Shown here: positions 17,704 to 26,786 of the stretch, in pieces
Numbering within the stretch: the stretch's first letter is position 1
How the letters are laid out: each line of letters opens with the position of its first letter
NCBI RefSeq assembly: GCF_000685275.1
Contig: NZ_ARYK01000001.1
Location: 558,001 to 622,000, forward strand
Origin: Hyphomonas johnsonii MHS-2
GTDB taxonomy: Bacteria; Pseudomonadota; Alphaproteobacteria; Caulobacterales; Hyphomonadaceae
Direction of reading: 5' to 3'
DNA length: 64,000 nucleotides
Position numbers and translations under genes: made by a program
Notes under the pieces: model-generated
Told to the model about the DNA's origin: nothing
Seen by the model: only the letters and a program-made list of their open reading frames with translations
Database searches by the model: none

Positions 17704-18504
17704 ATGGAACTCGGGCTCGCCGGAGAGACCTGTGTCGTCCTGGGCGGCACGCGCGGCGTCGGGCTCGAGACCGTGCGTCTTCTCGCTGAAGAAGGCGCCA
17801 ACATCGCTGTGATGAGCCGGTCGCCCGAGATCTTGCAGCCAGAATTTGATGCTCTCATCGTTCGGCATGGGGTGCAGATCGCCACATATGCGGCAGATGC
17901 TTCCATGCCGGGAGAGGTAGAGCGGGCCGTCGGCGCCGCCATCGGCTACTTCGGGGAAATCCACGGATTTGTTGTCACAAATCACTGGATGGGGCAGGCT
18001 CGCGGCTTCGCTTCGATCAGTGATTACGAGTGGAGCCAGTATTTTGAAAACAGCTTGATGGGAGCGGTCCGCGCAATGCGGAGCGTGTTGCCGCATATGG
18101 CTGGCAACAGAAGCGGCAGCGTGGTTCTGACGACGGCTTATTCGGCGCGGGCGCCAAAGCCTGCCATACCAGCTTATGCGGCGTTCAAGGCGGCACTTGA
18201 AAACCTGGTAAAGTCACTCGCCAAGACGTACGGTCCTTCCGGTATCAGGATAAACGCTGTCGCCCCCGGAGCTCTTCGAACAGGACGATACGACGAGCGG
18301 CTCGCAGGCCTGCGGGCTGCGGAACCCGATATTTCTGTTTCCGAAGCCGAGGGGCGAATGCTCGAACAGATGGGTATGGAGCCGGCGCTGGGCCGTATAG
18401 GAGATCCAGCCGAAGTTGCCGCCCTAATCGTCTTTCTCCTTTCGCGTCGAGCCGCTTACACGACTGGGCTTATCGCCAATGTCGATGGTGGGACCGATTT
18501 TTAG
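17704..18504 (+). CDS. Short-chain dehydrogenase/reductase (SDR)
   Basis: 266 residues. GGTRGVGLETVRLL is the cofactor loop (GxxxGxG), the strand VMSRSPE suggests NADP(H), and Y-A-A-F-K is the catalytic Tyr-Lys. The usual NNAG is changed to VTNHWMG, so this is a divergent member. C-terminal TTGLIANVDGGTDF is standard. It is followed 25 bp later by the thiolase. A role as 3-hydroxyacyl-CoA or ring-alcohol dehydrogenase is possible; nothing in the sequence decides. Confidence 0.88.
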   Translation: MELGLAGETCVVLGGTRGVGLETVRLLAEEGANIAVMSRSPEILQPEFDALIVRHGVQIATYAADASMPGEVERAVGAAIGYFGEIHGFVVTNHWMGQARGFASISDYEWSQYFENSLMGAVRAMRSVLPHMAGNRSGSVVLTTAYSARAPKPAIPAYAAFKAALENLVKSLAKTYGPSGIRINAVAPGALRTGRYDERLAGLRAAEPDISVSEAEGRMLEQMGMEPALGRIGDPAEVAALIVFLLSRRAAYTTGLIANVDGGTDF

Positions 18505-18529
18505 GCCCTGCCGCAAGTGGAGAAAAATT

Positions 18530-19741
18530 GTGCCTCGTAAAGCTGCCATTATATCACCGGCTCGTACGCCGATCGGACGTTTCCTGGGGACACTTGCGCC
18601 GCTTCCCGCGGAACAGCTTGCCGCTCACGTCATCCGCGCCGTCGTAGAGCGTAGCGGGATCGATCCGACACGGATCGAGGACGTAGTGTTCGCCCAGAGC
18701 TACTCCAACAGCGAGGCGCCGTGCATCGGGCGGTGGGCGGCGCTCGCGGCAGACTTGCCGATCGAGATTCCCGGGATGCAGCTCGACCGACGGTGCGGTG
18801 GCGGCCTGCAGTCGATCGCCACGGCGGCGATGATGGTGCAATCGGGCGTGGCCGATGTCGTTCTGGCGGGCGGTGTCGAGAGCATGAGTAATATCGAGTA
18901 CTATACGACGTCCATGCGCGGCGGAGCGCGCGCCGGAAACACAATGCTCTACGACCGACTGGATCGCGGCCGTGAGCGGTCACAACCCGTTGAGCGGTTC
19001 GGCGTCATTTCCAGCATGATTGAAACTGCAGAGAACCTTGCATCCGACTACGGCATTGGACGTGAAGAAGCCGACGCCTTTGCTGCGCGCAGCCAGAAAC
19101 GCGCTGCAGTGGCTCAATCCTCCGGACTGTTTGACGCTGAGATTGTACCGGTCGAGGTTCCTCAGCGCAGAGGACCGCCAATCGTTTTCGAAAAGGACGA
19201 GGGCATTCGAAGCGAAACCACGCTTGAAACGCTCGCAGCACTTCGCCCCCTTATGAAGGATGGAACAGTGACCGCAGGTAACGCCAGCCAGCAGAATGAC
19301 GCTGCTGGGGCCTGTTTGGTCGTTGCCGAAGACAAGCTTCACGAGCTGGGTTTGGAGCCGCTAGCCTTCATGACGGGCTGGGCTGCGTCAGGGTGTGAAC
19401 CTTCGCGCATGGGCATCGGTCCGGTAGGGGCGGTCGGGCGCCTTTTCAGCAAGCTTGGCTTGCAGTGGACCGATATCGACTTGCTGGAGATTAACGAGGC
19501 CTTTGCCGTCCAGGTGCTTGCTTGCCTCAAACAGTGGGATCTCGATCTGGGTGGCGAATGGGATGACAAGATAAATGTGAATGGTTCGGGCATTTCTCTC
19601 GGCCATCCGATTGGCGCCACCGGCGTAAGGATCATGACGACCTTGCTGCACGAGATGGAGCGGCGCGGCGCCAGGCGTGGTGTCGAAACCATGTGCATTG
19701 GTGGCGGGCAGGGCATCGCTGCAGTATTTGAGCGGCCTTGA
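18530..19741 (+). CDS. Acetyl-CoA acyltransferase (3-ketoacyl-CoA thiolase, FadA type)
   Basis: A 403-residue thiolase of the classical degradative branch. The nucleophile Cys is in LDRRCGGGLQS, NEAF is present, GHPIGATG carries the active-site His, and CIGGGQGIA is the second Cys. The GTG start was chosen because PRKAAIISPARTPIGRF matches family N-termini and TGGAGA lies upstream. It releases acetyl-CoA or propionyl-CoA from 3-ketoacyl-CoA. This is a different thiolase branch from the one at 2064-3206, so the window encodes two distinct C-C cleaving steps. Confidence 0.94.
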   Translation: MPRKAAIISPARTPIGRFLGTLAPLPAEQLAAHVIRAVVERSGIDPTRIEDVVFAQSYSNSEAPCIGRWAALAADLPIEIPGMQLDRRCGGGLQSIATAAMMVQSGVADVVLAGGVESMSNIEYYTTSMRGGARAGNTMLYDRLDRGRERSQPVERFGVISSMIETAENLASDYGIGREEADAFAARSQKRAAVAQSSGLFDAEIVPVEVPQRRGPPIVFEKDEGIRSETTLETLAALRPLMKDGTVTAGNASQQNDAAGACLVVAEDKLHELGLEPLAFMTGWAASGCEPSRMGIGPVGAVGRLFSKLGLQWTDIDLLEINEAFAVQVLACLKQWDLDLGGEWDDKINVNGSGISLGHPIGATGVRIMTTLLHEMERRGARRGVETMCIGGGQGIAAVFERP

Positions 19742-19883
19742 TGAACAATCTGCAGTGTTCCTGCGCTAAGGCGAGTTTCGCGATAGTTTGCGCGATGCCG
19801 TAATGGCTTTGCGCCGCGGTTTCGCTTAGAGGCATTTGATAATGGCGCCCGATTAGCGGGTATCAATGGAGTATTCGCGGTTC

Positions 19884-20204
19884 ATGGTTACGGTAATCTT
19901 CAAGAAGGACGGGAAGGACGATCGCGTCGCCAAAGGCGAACCGGGCGCAAGTGTGATGGAAGTCGCGCTCGCGAATGACATCGGAGAGATTCTCGCCGAT
20001 TGCGGTGGGGCGCTATCGTGTGCGACGTGTCACGTTCATGTCAGTGCAAGCTGGATGGAGAAAGTCGGCAAGCCTTCCGAAGAAGAAGATGCCATGCTGG
20101 AAATGGCCGTCGATCCTGACGAACGCAGCCGTCTGTCGTGCCAGCTCAAGCTGTCCCAAGAGTTGGATGGTATCGAAATCATTCTTCCCGAATCACAATT
20201 TTAG
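19884..20204 (+). CDS. [2Fe-2S] ferredoxin, putidaredoxin/adrenodoxin type
   Basis: A 106-residue ferredoxin with Cys40, Cys46, Cys49 and Cys86 (C-x5-C-x2-C-x36-C), the spacing of putidaredoxin. The acidic stretch EEEDAMLEM between the third and fourth Cys is the interaction helix. It should carry electrons from an FAD reductase, not encoded here, to a class I P450. The CYP101-like enzyme at 13781-15019 is the natural partner by family. An ATG 18 bp upstream (19866) could also be the start; the later ATG has GGAG 12 bases before it and fits homologue N-termini better. Confidence 0.95.
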   Translation: MVTVIFKKDGKDDRVAKGEPGASVMEVALANDIGEILADCGGALSCATCHVHVSASWMEKVGKPSEEEDAMLEMAVDPDERSRLSCQLKLSQELDGIEIILPESQF

Positions 20205-20404
20205 ACAGGGGTTGCCCCGATGAAATATCGGGTGAATACGCCGGTACGCCATTCCGAGACACTCTCATCGTCCATTCGAAGGATTGACACGCGAAGCGAT
20301 CAACAGCGAGTTGCTGCCGCCGCTCTGTCCTGACGTCCATGCGCCGTTTTCCTTTGAAGTCCGGTCCGATGGACAATATCGCAACTTAATTTGCAGGTGC
20401 CACA

Positions 20405-21568
20405 ATGCCCGAATCCAACGACGCGACCTTCCCTGAAATCCGTGAGGCGGTTCGCCGTCTCTGCGCGAATTTTCCGGGCGAGTATTGGCAGAAGCTGGAC
20501 CGGGAACGCGCCTATCCTGCAGCGTTTGTCGAGGCGCTCACCGAAGGAGGTTTCCTGTCGGTGCTCATTCCTGAGGAGTATGGCGGCTCGGGGCTGGGAC
20601 TCGAGGCCGCTTGTGCCGTGCTCGAGGAAATTCATCGTTCCGGCTGCAATGGCGGGGCCTGTCATGCCCAGATGTACACGATGGGTACGATCCTGAAGCA
20701 CGGGTCAGAGGAACAGAAGCAACGGTACCTCCATAAGATCGCGAAAGGTGAATTGCGCTTGCAGGCGTTCGGAGTGACCGAGCCGAATGCGGGGACTGAT
20801 ACCACGCGCATTTCAACGTTCGCCAAACGGGATGGCGACGATTACATCGTCAATGGGCAGAAAATCTGGATCAGCCGGGCCGAGCATTCCGACCTTATGG
20901 TCCTGCTTTGCAGAACCACGCCGCGTGATGAATGTAGCAAGCCTTCGCAGGGCATGAGCGTCCTGCTGGTCGATCTGCGTGAGGCAGTAGGGAACGGACT
21001 TACCATCCGCCCGATACGGACCATGCTAAACCACGCGACTACCGAACTCTTCATCGATGATTTGCGGGTTCCGGCCGAAAACCTGATCGGTGAAGAAGGG
21101 CAGGGGTTCAAATACATCTTGTCGGGCATGAATGCCGAACGGATATTGATCGCCGCTGAATGCATCGGTGATGGACGGTTCTTCATAGACAAGGCGGCTG
21201 GCTATGCGCGGGAACGCAATGTGTTTGGCCAACCGATCGGCAAGAACCAGGGCATACAGTTTCCGATCGCGCGGGCCTATGTGCAGTTGTCAGCCGCCGC
21301 TGGCATGGTCGACCGCGCTGCGCGCATGTTCGATGAGGGGCACCTGGGCGGCACGGAAGCAAACATGTCCAAAATGCTCGCGTCAGAAGCAAGCTGGTAT
21401 GCTGCCGATATGTGCATCCAGACTCATGGCGGATTTGGCTTCGCCGAGGAGTATGACATTGAACGGAAGTTCCGCGAGACGCGGCTTTACCAAGTCGCGC
21501 CGATAAGCACCAATCTCATCCTGAGCCACGTCGCGACCCATGTGCTCGACCTTCCGAAGAGTTTTTGA
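20405..21568 (+). CDS. Acyl-CoA dehydrogenase (isovaleryl-CoA dehydrogenase-like, stand-alone)
   Basis: 387 residues. AFGVTEPNAGTDTTRI and NGQKIWISRAEH form the middle domain. E245, in MNAERILIAAE, lies 26 residues before the ARERNVFGQPIG Arg, exactly the base position of isovaleryl-CoA dehydrogenase. QTHGGFGFAEEYDIER follows. The C-terminal segment ISTNLILSHVATHVLDLP has lost the EIQRN-type motif. It has all residues needed to act as a homotetramer, unlike the two paired enzymes upstream. The 200-bp gap before it holds no recognisable gene. It may act on short branched or cyclic acyl-CoA. Confidence 0.92.
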   Translation: MPESNDATFPEIREAVRRLCANFPGEYWQKLDRERAYPAAFVEALTEGGFLSVLIPEEYGGSGLGLEAACAVLEEIHRSGCNGGACHAQMYTMGTILKHGSEEQKQRYLHKIAKGELRLQAFGVTEPNAGTDTTRISTFAKRDGDDYIVNGQKIWISRAEHSDLMVLLCRTTPRDECSKPSQGMSVLLVDLREAVGNGLTIRPIRTMLNHATTELFIDDLRVPAENLIGEEGQGFKYILSGMNAERILIAAECIGDGRFFIDKAAGYARERNVFGQPIGKNQGIQFPIARAYVQLSAAAGMVDRAARMFDEGHLGGTEANMSKMLASEASWYAADMCIQTHGGFGFAEEYDIERKFRETRLYQVAPISTNLILSHVATHVLDLPKSF

Positions 21569-21690
21569 CGGAATACCGGCAGAGCCGAGTGGATCTACCC
21601 ACCGACGGACAAAAGCGAAGAGATCCGTCGTTGCGCGGGGCGTATCGTGAAGACACGCAAATGCACGCTGAATCTCCTCGTCCCTGTCGA

Positions 21691-23082
21691 TTACGACTGA
21701 TGTGTCTTCAGCGTATGGCGTCCGTGCCGCAGGTCCATGATAACGGTCAATAGCGGGACGATCGCGACCGGAACCATGACCATGGCGAGACCAGCCATGC
21801 CGAATTCCTTTCCATTGCTTGCCATGAGATAGCCCACCAGAGGCGCTGACAGCATTGCACCGAGATAGGCAGACGTGCGGAGTAGGCCCGCTGCAGACCC
21901 GCTTTGTTCGACAGGAGCATAGTCGAGCAGTCTTTGCTGGTTGCTCATGTTCAGGGTGCCGAAGCAAATTCCGAAGCCGAATGACAAAGCGAGAACAAAG
22001 ATGATGCTTGTGTTGGCGTCCACGAACAGGAGCGCTGTTGATGACGCGACTAACGAAATTGCACCCGCGAACTCAGCGATGCATCCACGCCTGCCACGCG
22101 TCGGAACAAGCGACCCCATGAACGCGGCGAGCGCGACGGGCATGAGCAAGAACCCTGACGTTGCGAGGGGGTGGCCAAGTGTTGTGTGGGCCCATTGAGG
22201 CATGGAATAGAAGTAGCAGTAGTTTGCAAAGTTAAATGCTGCGTGGTTCCCATAGGTCAGGGTGAGTGACCGGTTCTTGCGAAGAAGGCCGAAGTCAACG
22301 AAGGGGTGCAGGCGCTGCGTTTCGTACAAAACGAAACAAGCCGTGCCGAGTAGCGTTGCGGTGAGCGCAATGACGTCAACACGTTCGGTCAAGTGCATCA
22401 GAAAGAAAACCAGCGATGTCATGGCGACCGTGAAGAGTGCGATACCCGGCCAGTCGACCATTTTCTTGTCTCGGGAATTCGTATCGGACGGCGGAATGGT
22501 GAGGAAAATCATCGTGAGGGCGACGACCGCAAAGGGCAGATTGATCGAGAATACGCCGCGCCATCCGATCCATTCTGTGACGAAGCCCCCTAGCGGCGGG
22601 CCAGCGGCCACAGCAACAGAACTCGCGGCAGCCAGGTATCCCAGTAGCTTTGCCGGTGGTTCGATCGCCGCCCTGGATGCACGATGGCGGATTATGGCGA
22701 CTGCGCAGGGGAACGCACTCGATGTTCCGAAACCTATCAGGATTCGTGAGATGATCAGGGTTGCAAAACCCTGCGCCAGGGCCCCAACCATGGCTCCCAG
22801 ACCAAGAACGACTGTAGTCCAGACGAGCACCCTGCGCGCTCCGAAACGATCGGCAAAACTTCCGAGGACAGGCTGGGAGATTGCAGCTGTGAGGTAGAGC
22901 GATGCCACAAGCCATCCGCCGATTTCCTCTTGACCCGGATAGGCTTCACCGATGGGAGCCAATGCGGTGGCGAGCATCGCGGAGTTCAGCGGATTGAGCG
23001 CGGTGACAAACAGCAGTGGAAGTATCAGCCCCCAGCTGAATATCGGTTTCGACTCAGCATCGCCTTCCTTTGTACCGCTCAT
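21691..23082 (-). CDS. MFS transporter (DHA2-like drug/proton antiporter type)
   Basis: A 463-residue membrane protein with 12 to 14 predicted hydrophobic segments. The loop 2-3 motif A is GSFADRFGARRVLVW, followed by RILIGFGTSSAFP (motif B region). It resembles EmrB/QacA-type exporters but could import the pathway substrate. The start MSGTKEGD overlaps the stop of the upstream NTF2-like gene (ATGA), which makes it the last gene of a five-gene operon. A longer N-terminal extension exists in frame but runs through the neighbour and is not used. Confidence 0.9.
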   Translation of the reverse strand: MSGTKEGDAESKPIFSWGLILPLLFVTALNPLNSAMLATALAPIGEAYPGQEEIGGWLVASLYLTAAISQPVLGSFADRFGARRVLVWTTVVLGLGAMVGALAQGFATLIISRILIGFGTSSAFPCAVAIIRHRASRAAIEPPAKLLGYLAAASSVAVAAGPPLGGFVTEWIGWRGVFSINLPFAVVALTMIFLTIPPSDTNSRDKKMVDWPGIALFTVAMTSLVFFLMHLTERVDVIALTATLLGTACFVLYETQRLHPFVDFGLLRKNRSLTLTYGNHAAFNFANYCYFYSMPQWAHTTLGHPLATSGFLLMPVALAAFMGSLVPTRGRRGCIAEFAGAISLVASSTALLFVDANTSIIFVLALSFGFGICFGTLNMSNQQRLLDYAPVEQSGSAAGLLRTSAYLGAMLSAPLVGYLMASNGKEFGMAGLAMVMVPVAIVPLLTVIMDLRHGRHTLKTHQS

Positions 23083-23519
23083 CAGGTGGTCCTGGTGAGG
23101 ATGGAGGTGCGATGTGATATGCGCAGCGACCCGCCCTCGTTGACGATGACGTCTCTGAATTCCCCGAAGCCACGCAACCGGGGTTCGCATTGGTCGGCGT
23201 AGAAAAATGCGATCGTATGCCGCGCAACCAGGCTGCCGTCGTCCAACGCCAAAATATCCGGGTGCTCGGCCACATGTCTTTCCTTTGAGCCGTGCTTGCC
23301 GTGGCCGCCAGATGCCCAGACCTGACGGTAGAAAGCGATGATCTCATCACGCCCTTCGACCGTGGGCATGACAGTTCCGTTCGACGTGATTTCGAGCCTT
23401 GCGTCAGTGGTCCAGCACGCTGCAAAGCGCGTTTCGTCCTCGTCATCCTTGGCGTATTTTGTAGCTGCCAGCAGGTCGAGCGCAGCTACGCGCTGGAGGG
23501 GGGACGGAGAACGGCTCAC
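23082..23519 (-). CDS. NTF2-like/SnoaL-type small protein
   Basis: A 145-residue alpha+beta-barrel protein of the nuclear transport factor 2 fold: YAKDDEDETRFAACWTTDA, then VEGRDEIIAFYRQV and a late LRISHRTSIL strand. Family members include ketosteroid isomerase-like, limonene epoxide hydrolase-like and SnoaL cyclase-like enzymes as well as beta subunits of dioxygenases. No catalytic residues could be assigned with certainty. The GTG start overlaps the upstream SDR's stop. Context with three SDRs suggests action on a ring ketone or hydroxyl, which is inference. Confidence 0.8.
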   Translation of the reverse strand: MSRSPSPLQRVAALDLLAATKYAKDDEDETRFAACWTTDARLEITSNGTVMPTVEGRDEIIAFYRQVWASGGHGKHGSKERHVAEHPDILALDDGSLVARHTIAFFYADQCEPRLRGFGEFRDVIVNEGGSLRISHRTSILTRTT

Positions 23520-24331
23520 GACTTTCCGAACGCATTGGTAAGCATGCTGTCGACAGGGTGCAGCAATCGGCCGCCATCGACGGGCAGGACAGCACCGGTC
23601 GTAAATGAACTCGCATCGCTAGCGAGAAACGCGGCGGCCATCGCAATTTCACCGGTCGTGCCGGCGCGCCGCATGGGCAGCTTTGCGATACGCTCGCGGC
23701 CTGCCTGCGATTGGAACAGTTCCTTGCTGCCGCTTGAGTCCACCATGGCGGGTGCGATGACATTCGCGCGGATATTCTGCGGTCCGTACTCAGCTGCAAA
23801 ATTCTTCATCATTTGCCATTCGCCAGCACGGGCAATGCTGTTCACCGAACGCTCTGTGGTCGCTTCTGAGACGGAACCCGAACCGATATAGATGAGAGAG
23901 CCTTCTCCAGCGGTGACCATATGCGGGATTGCGAGGGCGGATAGCCAGAAGCGACTCTTGAGCACATAGAGCAGTTGCTCGTCGAGAACATGGTCTGGTG
24001 TATCGATCGAGGCGCCGATCCATGGCCTGACGGTCGGCGAGCAGAGAAGTGTCGTGAGGGCACCAAACTGTCTGACTGCCGCACCAACCAGTGCCTGCAG
24101 GCAAGCCTTGTCGCCCAGGTCTCCGGCGACGGGAATTGCTATCGAATGTGCGCGGCCAAACTGCGCGTTCAGTTGCTCAGCCTTCGCTTCAAGCTTGTCA
24201 CTGGTGCGCGCGGAAATGACCAGTTTGGCCCCGCTTGCAGCAAAGAGATCGGCAGCGGCGGCCCCCATGCCGTCGGTCGCGCCGGTGATGATGGCAACCT
24301 TGCCCTCAAGGCCGAATTTCGTTGCGCTCAT
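23516..24331 (-). CDS. SDR-family protein lacking the catalytic Tyr and Lys
   Basis: 271 residues with an intact cofactor loop (TGATDGMGAAAADL) and C-terminal FTTGAVLPVDGG. The SDR NNAG motif is replaced by LLCSPT. In the active site Ser151 is kept, but aligning from it and from the AAEYG segment puts Asn164 where Tyr should be and Arg168 where Lys should be. It therefore cannot use the normal SDR proton relay. It may have another chemistry or serve a non-catalytic role. It overlaps both neighbours by 4 bp, so it is co-translated with two SDRs of normal sequence. Confidence 0.87.
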   Translation of the reverse strand: MSATKFGLEGKVAIITGATDGMGAAAADLFAASGAKLVISARTSDKLEAKAEQLNAQFGRAHSIAIPVAGDLGDKACLQALVGAAVRQFGALTTLLCSPTVRPWIGASIDTPDHVLDEQLLYVLKSRFWLSALAIPHMVTAGEGSLIYIGSGSVSEATTERSVNSIARAGEWQMMKNFAAEYGPQNIRANVIAPAMVDSSGSKELFQSQAGRERIAKLPMRRAGTTGEIAMAAAFLASDASSFTTGAVLPVDGGRLLHPVDSMLTNAFGKS

Positions 24332-25104
24332 TCGTGTAGCCCTGTGAGCACGCCGCCATCGACCTGAAGTGTTTGGCCGGTGATATAGCGTGCGGCGTCG
24401 CTGATCAGGAACGCGACGATGCTGGAGACATCGGTAGGGGTGCCGAGATAAGGCGTGAGAACGTTAGCCTTTGATTGCTCCAGTCGCGCGGGCGACAACT
24501 CAGCCAGCATGCGGGCGGTTTGGATTGTGCCGGGGGCCACTGCATTGCTGCGGATGCCAAGTTTGCCATAGGCAACTGCCATGTGCCGGGCGAGCATGAT
24601 CAGTCCTGCCTTGCTCGTGCCATATGACAAGCGCTTTCCCGATAAAGGAGGGGCGATTCCTTGGCGTGATACCAAAGTGACAACTGCGCCGGCGCCCTTT
24701 TCGATCATGAGCGGCAAGATGGCGCGCGATACCAACATCGTTCCCCGCAGATTTACACCCAGCGTGCGGTCCCACACTGACAGATCGGTCGAGAGCAGGT
24801 CGAGGTCGCGCGCGACATCAATCAGCGCCGCGTTGTTGATCAGTGCGTCAATGCCGCCGAATTCACGGGCTGCCGTGGTCAAACCAGTGACGCTGTCCTC
24901 GTCGGATATGTCACATTCGACAGCTTGCGCACCACCGCCAAGCGATTCAGCGTACCCCCTTGCGCCCTGACCGTCGATATCAGCGATCAGGAGCTTGGCG
25001 CCGAGGCATGCAAAGAGTCTGGACATATCTGCGCCCAGTCCGCTGGCACCGCCGGTCACCAGGACATGCTTTCCACTAAGGTCGATGACGTTGCGCGAGC
25101 TCAC
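24328..25104 (-). CDS. Short-chain dehydrogenase/reductase (SDR)
   Basis: A 258-residue classical SDR: TGGASGLGADMSRLF, an Asp after beta2 (LLIADIDGQ, so NAD+ likely), ALINNAAL, Ser in LVSRQG and Y-G-T-S-K. The GTG at 25104 was chosen because it overlaps the upstream stop (GTGA), as elsewhere in this operon. Another GTG at 25137 would overlap the neighbour by 37 bp. Second of three tandem SDRs. Confidence 0.88.
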   Translation of the reverse strand: MSSRNVIDLSGKHVLVTGGASGLGADMSRLFACLGAKLLIADIDGQGARGYAESLGGGAQAVECDISDEDSVTGLTTAAREFGGIDALINNAALIDVARDLDLLSTDLSVWDRTLGVNLRGTMLVSRAILPLMIEKGAGAVVTLVSRQGIAPPLSGKRLSYGTSKAGLIMLARHMAVAYGKLGIRSNAVAPGTIQTARMLAELSPARLEQSKANVLTPYLGTPTDVSSIVAFLISDAARYITGQTLQVDGGVLTGLHE

Positions 25105-25973
25105 CTGTCCGGCCTTTGGCCTTCCATCTGCGTCCACTGGCCCTTGCTGCCACGAACCCAGCCCATGGCAGCTGAGGTTCCGCCATCAATCGGGATAATC
25201 GCGCCTGTGATATAGGAGGCCAGATCGGAACTCAGAAAGGCGATCAGATCACCGCATTCTTCTGCGTTTCCTTCTCGCAGTAGCGGAATGACGCGGCGCA
25301 TCCTGTCGTCCTCCTCGGGAGTAGGCACCCGCCACTTGCTTTCATCCACAGGACCTGAACGATTGCCGCGCCCCCCAGGGGTTACCGTGTGGTCGGGTGC
25401 GATGCAGTTCACGCGGATCGTATCGCGAGAAAGTTCAAGCGCCATGGACTTGGTAAAACTGACCATCGCCGCCTTGCACGCTGCGTAGACAGCGACATTG
25501 GGGCCGGCACGCATTGCCTCGATGGTCGCAACATTTACGATCGATCCACCGCGCCCGTCGCGCGCGATGATCGGTGCGGCAGCGTGAGTTGCGGCGAGCA
25601 TGCTGACGAGATTGATGTCGATGTGGCGCCGCCAGCTTCGTTCGCTCTGATCCAGAAACGGCTTATAGGCAACGCCGCCCGCATTATTGACAAGGATATC
25701 AAGACGACCGAACTGCCGGTCGGCCCGGTTGACGGCGTCACGTACCTGATCGGTGTCCATCACGTCGGTTGCTATCGGAAGTGCGGCGCCGCCCAGGGCT
25801 TTTATTCGCTCGGCAACCTCGCTACAGCGCTCAGGCACGATATCGGCGATGACGACGCTGGCGCCCAATTCAGCCATGCGAAGCGACGCTGCCCTGCCGA
25901 TGCCAGCGCCGCCGCCAGTCACGAGTGCGACCTTGCCATCCAGTCTCAGTTTTTGAGTTGCACTTGCCGCCAT
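25101..25973 (-). CDS. Short-chain dehydrogenase/reductase (SDR)
   Basis: A 290-residue SDR, first gene of the five-gene leftward operon. TGGGAGIGRAASLRM and VVIADI (NAD+-type) are followed by ILVNNAGG and Y-A-A-C-K. The residue 13 before the Tyr is Thr (NVATIEA) rather than Ser, a tolerated but uncommon change. It carries an extra 20-residue C-terminal tail past the VDGG-type motif and an insertion near residues 195-215 (PGGRGNRSGPVDESKWR). The divergent TetR gene starts 83 bp away. Confidence 0.88.
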   Translation of the reverse strand: MAASATQKLRLDGKVALVTGGGAGIGRAASLRMAELGASVVIADIVPERCSEVAERIKALGGAALPIATDVMDTDQVRDAVNRADRQFGRLDILVNNAGGVAYKPFLDQSERSWRRHIDINLVSMLAATHAAAPIIARDGRGGSIVNVATIEAMRAGPNVAVYAACKAAMVSFTKSMALELSRDTIRVNCIAPDHTVTPGGRGNRSGPVDESKWRVPTPEEDDRMRRVIPLLREGNAEECGDLIAFLSSDLASYITGAIIPIDGGTSAAMGWVRGSKGQWTQMEGQRPDR

Positions 25974-26056
25974 GAACCCTCCAGCGTGCCAAAAACTTGA
26001 CGGATCGGGATTTAATACGCAAAGCCGTAGACGGCATTATTCAGGTTTAAGAATCC

Positions 26057-26755
26057 ATGGCGCGCCCCAAGCAAAATCTTTACGGACAGGAAATGGGCAG
26101 CAAGGGCTTCCTGACGCGTGAAAAAATCGTGAAGGCTACGGCTGAACTTCTTGAAACTCGCCCCTTGCGGGACATCAAGGTCGCTGAAATCGGCCAAACC
26201 GCCAGTGTTTCCACGTCGACCTTCTACCTGTATTTCGAAACTGTAGGAGACGCTGCGCTGGCGGCAGTTGAGCAAGTAGAGCAAAGTAGCCCGAAAATCG
26301 TCGCCTTGCTCAAGGAGGAATGGACGCGCGAGCAACTGCTCGAAAAGTGCAAGCAACTGACCTCCCTGTATTTCTCGATCTGGGATGAACATCACGCCCT
26401 GTTGCGGGTGAGGAACTTTGTTGCAGACGAAGGTGATCGTCGGTTTATCGATGCCCGTCGTCGGTCGATTGAGCCGATACACCTCGCCTTGCAGGAGAAG
26501 ATTGGTATCCTGCAGGCAGATCTTCCCGACAACAGGCGCCTGGACCCGGCTTCCACTGCGTCGGTCGTGCTCGCGATGCTTGAGCGTACCGCGCAGATCG
26601 TTCGTCTCCCTTCGGCACATCGGGCCACACGACCTCGCACGATGGAAACCCTGGCCTTCCTGGTTGCGGCCGCACTAAGCGGGGCCGGGCCATTCATGGA
26701 CCGGCTCGAAGACGACGTAAAATTCAATCGCAGTGGGATGCCTCAAGGGATCTGA
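26057..26755 (+). CDS. TetR-family transcriptional regulator
   Basis: 232 residues. The N-terminal helix-turn-helix (residues 20-65) has LTREKIVKATAELLE, then VAEIGQTASVSTSTFYLYF. The C-terminal ligand domain is all helical. It lies divergent to the SDR/MFS operon and convergent with the acyl-CoA synthetase, so it is central to this part of the cluster. It is a candidate binder for the TGAC-N5-GTCA palindromes at 15269, 28414 and 32009; TetR repressors of fatty acid or sterol catabolism commonly sense acyl-CoA. Binding is inferred. Confidence 0.92.
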   Translation: MARPKQNLYGQEMGSKGFLTREKIVKATAELLETRPLRDIKVAEIGQTASVSTSTFYLYFETVGDAALAAVEQVEQSSPKIVALLKEEWTREQLLEKCKQLTSLYFSIWDEHHALLRVRNFVADEGDRRFIDARRRSIEPIHLALQEKIGILQADLPDNRRLDPASTASVVLAMLERTAQIVRLPSAHRATRPRTMETLAFLVAAALSGAGPFMDRLEDDVKFNRSGMPQGI

Positions 26756-26756
26756 T

Positions 26757-26786
26757 CGCCGGAGCATTCTCTGGCGTCACCTTTTC
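26757..26786 (+). terminator. Intrinsic terminator after the TetR gene
   Basis: An 8-bp stem CGCCGGAG / CTCTGGCG with one G-U pair and a CATT loop (26757-26776), followed on the plus strand by CCTTTTCTT. It sits in the 21-bp gap between the convergent TetR and acyl-CoA synthetase genes; the T tract runs into the synthetase's last codons. Confidence 0.6.
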
